Shown here in pieces: positions 24,201-35,549 of a DNA stretch of 64,000 bases. The notes under the pieces were generated by a model. It was not told the origin of the DNA. It ran no database searches and worked only from the letters and a program-made list of their open reading frames with translations. A program made the position numbers and the translations under genes. Origin of the DNA: a secondary endosymbiont of Heteropsylla cubana (GTDB lineage Bacteria > Pseudomonadota > Gammaproteobacteria > Enterobacterales > Enterobacteriaceae). Each line of letters opens with the position of its first letter. The stretch's first letter is position 1. The stretch lies in contig NC_018420.1 in the NCBI RefSeq assembly GCF_000287355.1, forward strand, positions 186,001 to 250,000, in the 5' to 3' direction.

Positions 24201-24885
24201 TTATAAAAAACTAACCATCATAGTATAATGTTAATAAATTTTATATTTTATTTTTAACGAAAAACTCATAACAAATGTACTTATTTTAAATTTTTTTATT
24301 TTTTTTTACAGCAACATTCCATGCGTGAAATATTAAAATAAACTTGGATTGTCACTAAATAAAAGAAATTTATAAAAAAATGATTAGTTTAGTATACCCT
24401 GAATCTACTATTTAAGTTTTTTTACTAACTTAGTCTAAGTGTATGGTAACAGTATTAATTTTTTAAGTTTGGAGATTATTCTTTTTGTTAATACGTACAC
24501 TTTAAATTAAATAATTATGAGCAGAAATATAAACCTATTTATTGAGCAAAAACAACAAACATTTAATTACTCTTGTATTTATAATCCATTATTACTCATA
24601 TAACAAAAAATATTTTTTTAATATTACCCGGAAATTAATTAGAATAGACTTACTGATAATTACTGCTATATAAAAGCAGATTAAACCATAGTTTTTATAA
24701 AACACTAAATTAACAGCTCAATATAAAAAAATCTTTTTTTAACTTAAAGACTCTCAATCTCTATAGAAAGTTATTTATTTCTTGAGTACTTCATGATAAT
24801 TGAAGCTTTCAATGATTTTGAAGCAAGATTCTATAATTGGATTTATGATTAAAATAATTTACAACTAATGCTCAATGGTCAAGAA

Positions 24886-24906
24886 ACACCAACACCAACA
24901 CCAACA
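24886..24906. repeat. Short tandem repeat, ACACCA x 3.5
   Basis: Three and a half exact copies of the hexamer ACACCA in a spacer that is otherwise almost purely A/T. It is the only simple-sequence repeat with C content that I noticed apart from the C9 run at 29034. Confidence 0.8.
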
Positions 24907-25461
24907 TCATATTTATATTTTAACATAAAAATTAAATTTAAATGATTAAGATATTCTTATTACTTCGAAATACAAGTTAAAAAAAAATCATTATAAATTT
25001 TATATTAAAAAAATAATGATTATGTTAAAATACTGATATAAATATTTTGATCTATTTACATGGCGCATTAAAAGTAAATATAACAATCGTATTTAAAATA
25101 CTACACAGAATCTTATTTTGCAAAATATCTTATCATACTCTTATCCATGCAAAATATTTATTTACTAAACGTGTAGTTATGCAATAATATTACTAAAATG
25201 TCTATTTAAACTGCTAATATAAAAGTAAATATTTCTTTTATTTAAGAATCACTACATTTTATGTATTACAACTAATAGCTCCAGATTTTAACATTAAGGT
25301 TAAATAAATCATAATGCTCATACTCTGCTTATCACTATATCTTAATGAAATCTAAAACTACACTAGTATATAAAAACGTCACCCCTACACACGATCTATA
25401 TCATGTAGTTTTAACGCGTATGTTTATTCTAAATAACTTACTGTTATATCTTTTGGAAAGC

Positions 25462-25468
25462 AAGAGGT
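25462..25468 (+). promoter_or_regulatory. Strong Shine-Dalgarno that fixes the TTG start of hda
   Basis: AAGAGGT ends four bases before the TTG at 25473. No in-frame ATG gives the clamp-binding motif, since the next Met is at codon 5 and would leave QLSLPL directly at the N-terminus. The SD therefore supports TTG as the real start. Confidence 0.7.
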
Positions 25469-25472
25469 ATCT

Positions 25473-26174
25473 TTGAACACACCGATGCAGCTTTCTTTAC
25501 CACTCTACTTACCTGACCACAAAACTTTTTCCAGCTTTTATCCCGGCAATAATGATGTATTATTGTCCGCACTGCAAGATATACTTGGCGATAAACACGG
25601 GAGCTATCTTTATTTTTGGTCATGTAAAGGAGGTGGACGAACTCATTTACTACATGCTGCATGTTCAAAACTTTCTTCTCAAGATAAAGCCGTCGGGTAT
25701 GTACCTCTGGATAAACGCACTTGGCTTGTCCCGGAAGTATTGGAAGGCATGGAGCAACTAGCTCTTGTCACTATTGACAATATAGAATATATCGCTGGAG
25801 ATTTACCATGGGAAATAGCCATTTTTAATCTCTATAATCGAATTCAAGAAACTGGTTATACAAGATTTATTATTAGCGGTAACTGCCCTCCTCGACAATT
25901 AAATCTACACTTACCAGATTTAGCATCTCGTTTAGATTGGGGACAAATTTACCGTCTGAACCCTTTATCCGATGAAGGTAAGGGATATGCGTTACAAATG
26001 CGAGCAAAATTACGCGGATTTGAGTTAACAGAAGATGTTAGTTGTTTTCTGTTAAAGAGATTGCAAAGAGATATGCGAACCTTATCGGTAGCGCTAGAAC
26101 AACTTGACCATGCTTCTATTTGCGCTAAACGCAAGTTAACTATTCCATTTGTGAAAAGTATACTGAATCTTTAA
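25473..26174 (+). CDS. hda: Hda, DnaA regulatory inactivator
   Basis: AAA+ protein that, bound to the DNA-loaded beta clamp, stimulates hydrolysis of DnaA-ATP (RIDA) and so limits re-initiation at oriC. The 233 residues match E. coli Hda. Seen: clamp-binding motif QLSLPL at 6-11, a Walker A-like [10 protein letters not shown] at 53-62, sensor/box region [12 protein letters not shown] with the arginine finger Arg153, and the C-terminal [13 protein letters not shown]. The start codon is TTG, with a strong AAGAGGT four bases before it; E. coli hda also uses a non-AUG start (CTG) at the same place. It implies that DnaA is encoded elsewhere in the genome. Monocistronic here; the E. coli neighbour uraA is absent. 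Confidence 0.96.
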   Translation: MNTPMQLSLPLYLPDHKTFSSFYPGNNDVLLSALQDILGDKHGSYLYFWSCKGGGRTHLLHAACSKLSSQDKAVGYVPLDKRTWLVPEVLEGMEQLALVTIDNIEYIAGDLPWEIAIFNLYNRIQETGYTRFIISGNCPPRQLNLHLPDLASRLDWGQIYRLNPLSDEGKGYALQMRAKLRGFELTEDVSCFLLKRLQRDMRTLSVALEQLDHASICAKRKLTIPFVKSILNL

Positions 26175-27622
26175 AAAAAATATTAACCTACCCTTTTTCA
26201 ATCTGCATTAAAAACAAAACATTAATTGTTATTGACCTATTTAAGAAAAATATATTTTAAATAAATATTTATTTTTACGACCCTAATCATTATGATTTTA
26301 TTGAATAATTTTGTATTTAGTATTTTAGGGTTTTGTTAAAAAGAATTATTTTATCAATTCTCTAACCTGTAATATAAATTTTTCACTTAATTAACATAGT
26401 AAGATTTTTTATCTTATTCAATTTCTAAAGTCCTCAGTTTCTAACTATTATAAAACATCATATCAAAAAAAATCTAATTCAATGTAATATAAAGCAAAAA
26501 ATATGAACCACTAATATCCCATGACAAGGATAACTAAATTTGATAAATCTATAATGACAAATAAAAATGATAACATCTATAGATATGACCTTAAATAAAA
26601 TCTCACACATTAACACCTAACATACCTTAATTTAAAAAAATATGTTATTTAATAAACAAATTACTTATAACTTCAAACGTTAAACCAAGATACCTACATG
26701 GTAGATCGATTATATTGAAAAATTTTTTCACGATATAAATACATTATTTTTTTTCTAAAAATATCTACTCTGAACATTTCATCGAAAATATTACACTAAA
26801 GTTATAAAACTCTAACTTGAATATATGAATAAAGAAAATTCTATTTAAAAAACAATAAAATATAAACATATAGGTTAGTGATATCTTTGATGCGCTCATA
26901 AATTCTTTATATATAAGAATAATCCAAGTAATACAGAAACAATCTTTTATAGAATAATGAATTAAAAAAAAAAGAATTATGTGAATTATAATATTAATGT
27001 AAATTTTTTAACTATAAAGAAAAAAAATAATGTTAGTTAAAAATTACCACTTAAATACACGCCTTAAGTTTATAAAATAGAGAGGTAAAATAGAACTAAC
27101 AATCTTCTATTAAAACTAATGAATACTTATGTAGTATTGTAATAGAGATGACTCAATACCATATTATATGATAGACTAACACTATATCTCTAGTTAACAA
27201 ACAATTCATCTTTTACAATAGACTCAATTCTTTATTAAAAAATAAATATAATTTAATAATATTGGTTAACATAATTAGATGCACAACTTTAATGCAAATA
27301 CAAATTTTAAAATAAAAACTACCAATTAGTGAACTTGCATAACTAGTTAATTGCAACACTTAACTTAAAAACAATACCATCAAAACAATATATGATCACT
27401 AATTATAATGTATAAAAAATTAAGTTCATGGTAATTAATAATAAAAATAGTAATATTAGAAGTAGTCTAAAAAAACAAGATATTTTTAATAAAAATAGAA
27501 ATTTAAAAATGTAATTAATACTTTTTCTCTAAATTCCTTTAATTAAAAAAACATTCAGATTTTGATTTAACTTTAATTAAATTAATTTAATTAAATATTA
27601 ATTTTATTCTATAAAAAATTTT
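26175..27622. other. Non-coding spacer between convergent hda and hspQ
   Basis: About 1.45 kb of A+T-rich DNA with many near-palindromic TTAA runs (for example around 27570-27598). No terminator for hda and no gene relic recognised. Confidence 0.65.
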
Positions 27623-27655
27623 AATAAAAAAAATAAACTGCGCGCCATCGCGCAG
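27623..27655 (-). terminator. Intrinsic terminator of hspQ
   Basis: On the minus strand a perfect 7-bp G+C-rich stem, CTGCGCG/CGCGCAG with a 4-nt loop (27638-27655), is followed by a T-rich tract (A-run on the plus strand, 27623-27637). It starts 8 bases after the hspQ stop. It is one of only three clear terminators in the window. Confidence 0.9.
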
Positions 27656-27663
27656 CATGTTAT

Positions 27664-27981
27664 TTAGTTTCGTAAGCGTGGCGCTTGTAGCTGTAACTGA
27701 ATAGATTCAGCTAACTCATCTAATGTCTGCTGTTCAGGATGAACTGAGAAAGCTTCATAAGCTATCTGGGCTTCAGCTAGATAGGTATGAACTGGTTTTC
27801 CCTCCTCATCTTCCATCACCACATGATACCATGGAGAGCTTCGAAGGCTATTATCAGCCGCGATATCATCCAAGGAAGGCTTATCTAACGAATACTCCGG
27901 ATCTACATCAATAATCACTCCAAGGTATCCTAATAATTTATGCCGAACTTGCTGCCCTATGCTAAATTTACTTGCCATCAT
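27664..27981 (-). CDS. hspQ: Heat shock protein HspQ
   Basis: HspQ (YccV) is a small heat-shock protein of Enterobacterales known to bind hemimethylated DNA, to promote turnover of DnaA variants and to act as a specificity enhancer of Lon. The 105-residue call matches E. coli: [38 protein letters not shown] and the C-terminal [10 protein letters not shown] chose the first of two adjacent ATGs (27981; the second is 27978), both served by GGAGG at 27986-27990. The frame is also open for 33 further codons up to a GTG at 28080 that has its own GGAGGA, so a longer form is possible. It ends in a clear intrinsic terminator. This gene is rarely kept in reduced symbiont genomes. Confidence 0.93.
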   Translation of the reverse strand: MMASKFSIGQQVRHKLLGYLGVIIDVDPEYSLDKPSLDDIAADNSLRSSPWYHVVMEDEEGKPVHTYLAEAQIAYEAFSVHPEQQTLDELAESIQLQLQAPRLRN

Positions 27982-28013
27982 AAGACCTCCGATGAAACTA
28001 TGTTTTGCAGTGA

Positions 28014-28043
28014 AAATGGGAAAAGGCCTTAGATAATTTAAAA
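28014..28043 (-). promoter_or_regulatory. Possible sigma-32-type promoter of hspQ
   Basis: Minus strand TTTTAAA (28037-28043), 15-base spacer, TCCCATTT (28014-28021). The -10 matches CCCCATNT in all but the first base; the -35 matches CTTGAAA in five of seven, which is weak in A+T-rich DNA. hspQ is a known heat-shock gene, which is the main reason to consider it. Confidence 0.35.
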
Positions 28044-28085
28044 GAAAAGAAGGCTCTATAGAATAAACAAGCGATCGCACTTATA

Positions 28086-28091
28086 TCCTCC
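28086..28091 (-). promoter_or_regulatory. Second Shine-Dalgarno upstream of an in-frame GTG before hspQ
   Basis: GGAGGA on the minus strand lies five bases before a GTG at 28080 that opens the hspQ frame 33 codons early. If used it would add a 33-residue N-terminal extension. If transcription starts at the sigma-32-like site, the GTG would lie outside the transcript. Confidence 0.35.
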
Positions 28092-29033
28092 AGCATTTAT
28101 TTATTTAATTTATTCAACACCTATAATATTATTAGATTTTATTATACTACTATGATTTACAGATCTAGCAACATTAAAAATTAAAGTTTAAGACAGAAAT
28201 CTTCTTAACTACAATACAACACCATAAATAGTGACAGTTTGTACATATATTTAATTCGATCGATAAAAGAATAAAAATAAATATAGTATACAATCGAATC
28301 TTATGGTCAACATATATTTGGTATAAAAACTAATATTATTTATACAAATATGTTTTTTGAAAATTAATAGAAACATAAATTCTTTAACAGCAAATTACAT
28401 TATGAGCAAATTGAAATTTTTAACTAACGAAATGAACCTCTATTACTCGTTTTATCTAAAAAATTAGATATATCTATATAGATTAATTATCTACATGTCA
28501 CTAGGATAACAACCTGTATTGTTACACTATGGACATGTTTAAAATTATTATTTTAATTCTACCGTCAAGGAAAAACTTTCTTGAGGTTATCACACAAAAT
28601 TATATTTTAACTGTTCTTTTGCTAGTAAAAATTAATTCACGTCAATTACATTAAAATGTAATTAAAACTACAATTTCCCCAAATATCAATAAGGGTTTTC
28701 AACTAAAAATATGTATTTTACATTTTTAATTAAAATTATACTTACCTATTTTTTTTAGGATTGATTAAAAATTCTTGATCAAAAAAAACATCTACTTTAA
28801 ATAAATCTTCTCATTTATCACTAAAATTAAATAATAAATAATATCTATAACGCCCTAATGTTCATAAGTTTTTAAAAACCTATCAAAGAAATCAATTGAT
28901 TTTTCATTTCTTAGGAATAGTCTTTTATTTGTAGTACTAATCTAATCTTTATTTTTCTAGAAAATTATTTTTTATTAATCATTGATATTAACAAATATAA
29001 TACATACTGGCTATTTTTTTAAAGATTTATCCT

Positions 29034-29042
29034 CCCCCCCCC
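29034..29042. repeat. Homopolymer run of nine C
   Basis: Nine consecutive C residues, preceded by CCT, inside a spacer that is otherwise mostly A and T. It is the only long G/C homopolymer I noticed in the window. Confidence 0.9.
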
Positions 29043-29859
29043 ATTAATCTAATAAACTTTATTTCTATACTTTCTGTTCTAAGTAACTGCAGTTAATAAC
29101 AACTAGAAACATCCATCTTTCATTGAAAAAAACCAGTCATTATAACAATAAAAAAAAATCTTATCTTTAGCTACTCCCTGAAATGTATCCAATTTAATCT
29201 AGTTTTAATACAAAATAGTTAGATCAAAATTTTAATGAGATTTTTTATCTCGTTTTTATTACAACATCTTTCTATAATAAGATCTCTAATAGATAAAAAT
29301 ATATTTTTATTATTTTGGAAAAAATGCCTCTATAGATACAACTATAGTAATTTTGTATATTATGATTAATATCATAACACTAGGTAAAAATAATCTAAAA
29401 ACCTGCAAACACAGATAAACATGTATAATATTAATAACAGAAACCAATGTAACAATTAATGATTAATCATCATCAATACCTATCATGATTATAGTGATAA
29501 AATTTTATTATCTTAATAAAAATTCAAATTTTAGAAATTTTTTCACCACATTCCATTATCAAAATATATATTATCTGGTAAATATAGACATTAAAAAAAA
29601 CAGCTTAAACAATTTATATAAATTATACAACATACAATATATGATATAATATATTATAATAAATAAATATTTAAACAGGTTATTTGTTATTGAAGTAATT
29701 AAAATAAGATAAAGTAATTCGTACAACAGATGAATAGATCATTTTAAATAAAATTAAAATTCCTACATCAATGATAAGTCTTGCTTAATATAATATAATT
29801 ATTAATAACAAACTTTACTTATACATGTAACAGTTTTTTTTATTTAAGGAAATAAATCA

Positions 29860-30810
29860 ATGAACCAATTAGAAGGTTTAAAACAATTTACCAGTGTCGT
29901 GGCTGACAGTGGAGATATCGAATCTATCCGCCATTATGCTCCACAAGATGCGACTACTAACCCCTCTCTAATTTTAAAAGCCGCTAACTTAAGTTGTTAC
30001 AAAAATCTTTTTGAGTCCGCAATAAAATATGCTAAAAAACAAGGTGGAACACATAACACCCAACTTGTTAACGCTTCTGACCACTTAGCAGTTAATATCG
30101 GTGTAGAACTTTTAAAAAACATACCAGGTCGCGTTTCTACCGAGGTAGACGCACGCCTTTCGTTCAACCGAAACCTTTGCGTAGCTAAAGCCAGAAAATT
30201 GATTTCTTTATATCGAGATCAAAAAATCGATAAAGCTCGAATTTTGATAAAAATAGCTGCAACCTGGGAAGGTGTTAAAGCAGCTGAAGAACTAGAAAAA
30301 GAAGGCATCAATTGCAATTTAACTCTAGTTTTCTCTTTCGCCCAAGCCCGTATTTGTGCAGAAGCTAAAGTTTATTTAATTTCACCTTTTGTAGGTCGAA
30401 TTTATGATTGGTACAGTCAACGAAAATCTCTTAAACCTTATATGGTAAACGAAGATCCAGGGGTGATGTCTTTAAAAAAAATCTATAATTATTATAAACA
30501 ACACTGTTACCAAACAGTTGTCATGGGTGCTAGCTTTCGCAACATAGATCAAATTTTAGCTCTTTCTGGTTGCGATTGTTTGACGATCACTCCTCCTCTT
30601 CTGAATTTATTACAAAATACATTCGGAAACGTTGAGCGTAAACTATCTCCTTTACCTAAGAGTCTTCATCAACCATCACCAATGTCTGAATCAGAATTCC
30701 GATGGGAGCATAACCAAGATGCCATGGCCGTCGAAAAAGTCGCAGAAGGTATTCGCCAATTCGCAATTGACCAAGAAAGCTTAGAAAATCTTATAGCAAA
30801 AAACCTGTAA
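29860..30810 (+). CDS. talA: Transaldolase
   Basis: Moves a dihydroxyacetone unit from sedoheptulose 7-phosphate to glyceraldehyde 3-phosphate in the non-oxidative pentose phosphate pathway. The 316 residues equal E. coli TalA. Seen: [14 protein letters not shown] at 13-26, [13 protein letters not shown] at 30-42, Glu95 in [10 protein letters not shown], the Schiff-base Lys131 in [35 protein letters not shown], and C-terminal [16 protein letters not shown]. Catalytic residues follow TalA rather than TalB numbering, and the gene is 15 bases before tkt, like the E. coli talA-tktB pair. ATG start with AAGGAA upstream. Confidence 0.97.
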   Translation: MNQLEGLKQFTSVVADSGDIESIRHYAPQDATTNPSLILKAANLSCYKNLFESAIKYAKKQGGTHNTQLVNASDHLAVNIGVELLKNIPGRVSTEVDARLSFNRNLCVAKARKLISLYRDQKIDKARILIKIAATWEGVKAAEELEKEGINCNLTLVFSFAQARICAEAKVYLISPFVGRIYDWYSQRKSLKPYMVNEDPGVMSLKKIYNYYKQHCYQTVVMGASFRNIDQILALSGCDCLTITPPLLNLLQNTFGNVERKLSPLPKSLHQPSPMSESEFRWEHNQDAMAVEKVAEGIRQFAIDQESLENLIAKNL

Positions 30811-30825
30811 CCTCTGGAGCATAGA

Positions 30826-32826
30826 ATGCTATCAAAACAAATATTAGCTAATACTATTCGTGTGTTAAGTATGGATGCTGTAGAAAAAGCTAATTCTGGT
30901 CATCCAGGCGCGCCAATGGGCATGGCGGATATTGCGGAAGTTCTTTGGCGAAATTATATGAATCATAATCCATCTAATCCAACATGGGTTAATCGAGATC
31001 GCTTTGTACTCTCCAATGGTCACGGATCCATGCTGCTATACAGCTTGTTACATCTTACTGGATATAATCTGTCAATAGAAGACTTAAAAAAATTTCGTCA
31101 GTTATATTCTAAAACACCGGGACATCCTGAGTATGGTTATACCCCTGGAGTAGAAACCACCACAGGCCCTTTGGGACAAGGACTTGCTAATGCAGTGGGG
31201 TTCGCTATTAGTGAGCGGACACTAGCTGCACAATTTAACCGTGAAGGTCATGAGATTATTAATCACAACACCTATGTTTTTCTTGGTGATGGCTGCATGA
31301 TGGAAGGCATTTCGCATGAAGCTTGTTCTCTCGCAGGGACAATGAAGTTAGGAAAATTAACAGCCTTCTATGACGATAATGGTATCTCTATTGACGGTAA
31401 CATAAAAGGTTGGTTTAATGATAATACTGCTACGCGCTTTGAATCTTATGGCTGGCATGTTATACGCGATGTAAATGGTCATGATAGTCATTCTATTAAA
31501 GAAGCCATTGAGCAAACACTCTTATTTCCTGATAAACCATCCCTATTAATATGTAAAACAATCATCGCGTTTGGTGCGCCAACGAAAGCTGGAACCTGTT
31601 TGGCTCATGGCGCCCCTTTAGGAAAAGACGAGATTACCGCTACCCGAAAAGCACTAGGATGGAATGATGAACCATTCATCATTACAGATGAAATCTACCA
31701 ACATTGGGATGCTACAGAAGCAGGGGAAAAGAAAGAAAAGATTTGGAATGATAGATTTAGTGCGTACGAAAAAGATTTTCCAAAAATGGCAAGTGAGTTT
31801 AAACGCCGTATAAAAAATGAATTACCCTTAAATTGGAAGATGGAAATTCAAGGTATCATCAAAAGATTCCAAGATCAACCGCAAAATATTGCGACCCGAA
31901 AAGCTAGTCAAAATACACTAAATTCCTTTTGTACTATTCTACCAGAACTAATAGGTGGATCTGCAGATCTATCACCAAGTAATTTAACAATTTCTTCGAG
32001 ATCTACATCTATTTCTGATAATAAAGATGGTAATTACATTCATTATGGGGTACGCGAATTTGCTATGACCGCTATCGCTAACGGGATAGCTCATTATGGT
32101 GGTTTTTTACCTTATACCGCTACATTTTTAATGTTTGTTGATTATGCACGTAATGCAGTACGTATGGCTGCGTTAATGAAAACCCGCCATATTATGATTT
32201 ATACTCACGATTCTATTGGTTTAGGTGAAGACGGACCGACTCATCAACCGATAGAACAGTTAGCTAGCTTGCGCTTAATACCAAATATAAGTGTTTGGCG
32301 TCCATGTGATCAAGTAGAAACTGCGGTTTCCTGGAAAAACGCGATTGAAAAAACCAATGGTCCTACTGCGCTTATTTTATCTCGTCAAAACCTAAAACAA
32401 CAAGATCGAACAGAAGAACAGTTGGAGAATATAACCAAAGGCGGATATGTTTTAAAAGATTGCTTCGGAAATAAACCAGAGCTAATCTTGATTGCGACCG
32501 GATCGGAAGTAGAGCTAGCGGTAAAGGCCCATAAACAATTACAGACTGAAGGTTATAAAATACGAGTTGTATCTATGCCCTCTACCGATATTTTTGATGC
32601 ACAAGACGCTACTTATCGTGAATTAGTGCTACCGAAAGCAGTAAAATTCCGGATTGCGATCGAAGCTGGCATCGCTGATTTTTGGCATAAATATGTTGGA
32701 TTTGATGGAAAGATCATAGGTATGAATAGCTTTGGTGAATCAGCACCAGCAGAAAAATTATTTGAAATATTTGGTTTTACAATAGAAAACATTATAAAAC
32801 AAGCACGTTTATTGTTAAATAAATAA
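30826..32826 (+). CDS. tktB: Transketolase
   Basis: Thiamine-diphosphate enzyme that transfers two-carbon units in the non-oxidative pentose phosphate pathway, linking it to glycolysis (tpiA) and supplying erythrose 4-phosphate and ribose 5-phosphate. The 666 residues match E. coli TktA/TktB. Seen: [13 protein letters not shown] at 24-36, the ThDP motif GDGCMMEG (154-161) through Asn185 in [36 protein letters not shown] with the catalytic Glu, and [13 protein letters not shown]. Sequence shares features with both TktA and TktB; the tktB symbol rests on its position directly behind talA. Good terminator follows. Confidence 0.97.
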   Translation: MLSKQILANTIRVLSMDAVEKANSGHPGAPMGMADIAEVLWRNYMNHNPSNPTWVNRDRFVLSNGHGSMLLYSLLHLTGYNLSIEDLKKFRQLYSKTPGHPEYGYTPGVETTTGPLGQGLANAVGFAISERTLAAQFNREGHEIINHNTYVFLGDGCMMEGISHEACSLAGTMKLGKLTAFYDDNGISIDGNIKGWFNDNTATRFESYGWHVIRDVNGHDSHSIKEAIEQTLLFPDKPSLLICKTIIAFGAPTKAGTCLAHGAPLGKDEITATRKALGWNDEPFIITDEIYQHWDATEAGEKKEKIWNDRFSAYEKDFPKMASEFKRRIKNELPLNWKMEIQGIIKRFQDQPQNIATRKASQNTLNSFCTILPELIGGSADLSPSNLTISSRSTSISDNKDGNYIHYGVREFAMTAIANGIAHYGGFLPYTATFLMFVDYARNAVRMAALMKTRHIMIYTHDSIGLGEDGPTHQPIEQLASLRLIPNISVWRPCDQVETAVSWKNAIEKTNGPTALILSRQNLKQQDRTEEQLENITKGGYVLKDCFGNKPELILIATGSEVELAVKAHKQLQTEGYKIRVVSMPSTDIFDAQDATYRELVLPKAVKFRIAIEAGIADFWHKYVGFDGKIIGMNSFGESAPAEKLFEIFGFTIENIIKQARLLLNK

Positions 32827-32839
32827 TTAATCTTGCCCT

Positions 32840-32870
32840 ACGCCGGAAACGTTTAATCCCGGCGTTTTTT
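32840..32870 (+). terminator. Intrinsic terminator of talA-tkt
   Basis: Perfect 7-bp stem ACGCCGG (32840-32846) / CCGGCGT (32859-32865) with a 12-nt loop, followed by a run of six T. It lies 14 bases after the tkt stop and resembles the terminator after transketolase in other Enterobacterales. Confidence 0.92.
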
Positions 32871-34541
32871 ATCTTTTTTATGACTATCGGTTTTACTTAA
32901 CTAAAAATAATAATATATTATTTAACATATTTAAAGGGTTTATTTTTTTTATATTTTAGAATCACCAAGATTTTATTTAAGAAAATATTTTTTTATCATT
33001 TAAAGAGCATTCTATGAATATTTTTAATTAAAAAAATATCTTCATGTTTAGTAATTACGAATTCATATTATAGAACATTCTATTATTTTTAAATAAATGA
33101 AATAAATTTTTACTTTTAAAAGATCTATATTAATCTAATTTTTTCTATTAAAAATCCTTATTCGAACTAATCTCTTAAATAAAAAAATATTTTCGTCTGT
33201 TATGTATATTTATCCTCTAATCATCCCTAATTAGATGATCAGAACTGAAACTTTATAAAACTACTATTACCATGAATAGTATTATATTCCATTTTTTTAA
33301 AAATAAACTAGCCTGGGTACAACCCCTTAAAATAACTTAAATCTTTAATAAAGTTGCTTTATTAACTCATAATATGTATGTTGAAAACATATAAATAATG
33401 TAATTAAATTTTATCACAGTGTATGTAACAATTGTTGTTGTATTTAGAATCTTCTTAATGAATACCGTAAAATAGTCAAAATAATTGTTAACGGTAAGAT
33501 TTATGACTTTTATTAATGATATAAGATTGCTCCTATTCTAGAGCGGAAGAATAAAAAATTCTTGCAGAACGTCTCTATAAACAGTTTAATTTAATTTATA
33601 TACAAGCTTAAAACCCAACAAAAAAGAAGATTGGTTTGATAAGGCTATAGATTAATTATACAACTGATGTTAAAATCCATAATTTTCTTCTCAATTTTTT
33701 ATAAAAATTTAAAAAAAATTAAATGAATTTTATCAAAAATATTACAATTTTTGATTAAAAAAATTTTGTTATTGTACAGTTTTAAGCTGGTTATATCGAT
33801 GTTCACAACATCACTAAGCCATAAAAATATTTATGTATTAGTTGTAAAGAATATCTAAAATATCTCATTAGATCTCGAGATCTACACTAGAATAATCTGT
33901 ATTTTTATATTGTACTTTTTAATGCATTTCTTATCAATCTATAGATTTATGGTTTAATAAATCTGTTTGTTCTTTCATTATGAGTGCATGCTTTTTATTT
34001 CATATCAAGTTCTTCATATCAACATTTTAGGATCTAACCCTATAAATATTTTTTCATCTAGCACGATAGCAATCGAAGCATAGGTCAGTAAAAAAACTGT
34101 GTTTGAGTTTACATTAAAAACAACCACATTGAGCTCATCTTTAAAAAATAAATCATAGTTAATTTATTTTAAATACATTATTAAAAATAAACTATTAACA
34201 TACTTCTTAATTATAAAAAAATTGAATTTCATCTAAATGAAATCGATTTTTTCTAAATTATTTTAACATTAATTATAATTAAAACAATTAAATATTATTT
34301 AATAATATAATTAAATACAATATTAAAATTACAACGTTAATAATAATTATATAAACAATTTTATTAATTTTTTTAAAAAATATCAGAGATAATATAAGCA
34401 CTATTATGTTCAACCAGGCATGGTTATTACTTTTGTAATTTTACGATAAAGCTAAAACAACACACCAAAGTTTTTACTTATCTAAAGAAACGGTGTATAT
34501 ATCTCGCTAATAAAATATATAAATATTACAGAACAAAAAAA
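32871..34541. other. Non-coding spacer between convergent tkt and trpS
   Basis: About 1.7 kb of A+T-rich DNA, stops in all frames. No terminator for trpS and no recognisable relic. Confidence 0.65.
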
Positions 34542-35549
34542 TTATATTTTATTAGAAATAAAACCGATAACTTCATAGACTTTTTTCAAAGTTATACTCG
34601 CTTTAACTCTAGCTTTCTCCGCTCCATCTTGTAATATATTACGTAAATATGCTTCATCATCACGAAATATGTAGTAACGGGCCTGTAGTCCACTTAGCAT
34701 CTCCCATAATGTATCAGCTACAACAGATTTTAGATAGTAATACATTTTTCCAGCAAATTCCTGTTCTAATCTTTCTACTGAAGAACCTGTTATACCTGAT
34801 AAAATGTTTAGCAAATTTGATATTCCTGGTTTCGCAACAGGATCATACTGCACTATTGCTGGTACATCAGAATCAGTTACGGCCTGTTTAATCTTTTTAA
34901 AGATAGACTTACGTTCTTCTAAAAGAAGAATAAGATTATTGCTGTTATTATCAGATTTAGACATCTTTTTTAATGGATCTAGCAATGACATTATTCGTGC
35001 ACCGGATGTAGGAATACATGGTTGCGGAATAGTAAAAATATTTCCATAAAGCGAATTAAATCGTTTAGCAATATCCTGGCTTAGCTCAAGATGCTGTTTC
35101 TGATCTTCTCCCACCGGGACTTGATTGGTTTGATAAAGCAAAATATCTGCCGCCATCAATACTGGATAATCAAATAAACCAGCATTAATATTAGCAGTAT
35201 GACAAGCTGATTTATATTTAAATTGAGTCATTCGGTTAAGCTCACTAACATAAGTATAACAATTGAGCAACCAGCTAAGTTGAGTATGCTCAGGCACATG
35301 TGATTGAACGAAAACTACACTTTTACTGGGATCAATTCCGCACGCTAGATAAATAGCTGTCGTATCTAACGTTGCCTGACTTAATTTGTTAGGAATTTGA
35401 TAAGCCGTAATAGCGTGCAGATCAACAATAGAATAGAAACAATTATATTCATCTTGTATCTTCACCCATTGACGTAATGCACCAATATAATTTCCAATAG
35501 TGAGTTTTCCAGATGGCTGCATACCACTAAATACAATTGGGTGACTCAT
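34542..35549 (-). CDS. trpS: Tryptophanyl-tRNA synthetase
   Basis: Class Ic aminoacyl-tRNA synthetase that charges tRNA-Trp. The 335 residues match E. coli TrpS (334). Seen: the HIGH-type motif in [16 protein letters not shown] (TIGN at 17-20), the [15 protein letters not shown]-type segment at 127-140, [13 protein letters not shown] at 144-156, and KMSKS at 195-199. The C-terminal helical domain ends VYEVIGF. ATG start with AGGA about 10 bases upstream. The E. coli upstream neighbours gph, rpe and dam are absent, so it stands alone on the minus strand. All substrate-binding motifs look intact. Confidence 0.97.
   Translation of the reverse strand: MSHPIVFSGMQPSGKLTIGNYIGALRQWVKIQDEYNCFYSIVDLHAITAYQIPNKLSQATLDTTAIYLACGIDPSKSVVFVQSHVPEHTQLSWLLNCYTYVSELNRMTQFKYKSACHTANINAGLFDYPVLMAADILLYQTNQVPVGEDQKQHLELSQDIAKRFNSLYGNIFTIPQPCIPTSGARIMSLLDPLKKMSKSDNNSNNLILLLEERKSIFKKIKQAVTDSDVPAIVQYDPVAKPGISNLLNILSGITGSSVERLEQEFAGKMYYYLKSVVADTLWEMLSGLQARYYIFRDDEAYLRNILQDGAEKARVKASITLKKVYEVIGFISNKI

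Larger units (their letters stand above)
27982..29859. other. Non-coding spacer between divergent hspQ and talA
   Basis: About 1.9 kb. The part next to hspQ is unusual: an in-frame extension with its own SD (27982-28091) and a possible sigma-32 site (28014-28043). A run of nine C residues occurs at 29034-29042. The remainder is A/T-rich without a recognisable gene; AAGGAA 8 bases before talA is its SD. Confidence 0.6.

Noticed and set aside
24886-24906. ACACCA repeats as part of a CRISPR array
   Set aside because: Units are six bases, contiguous and without spacers; no cas gene in the window.
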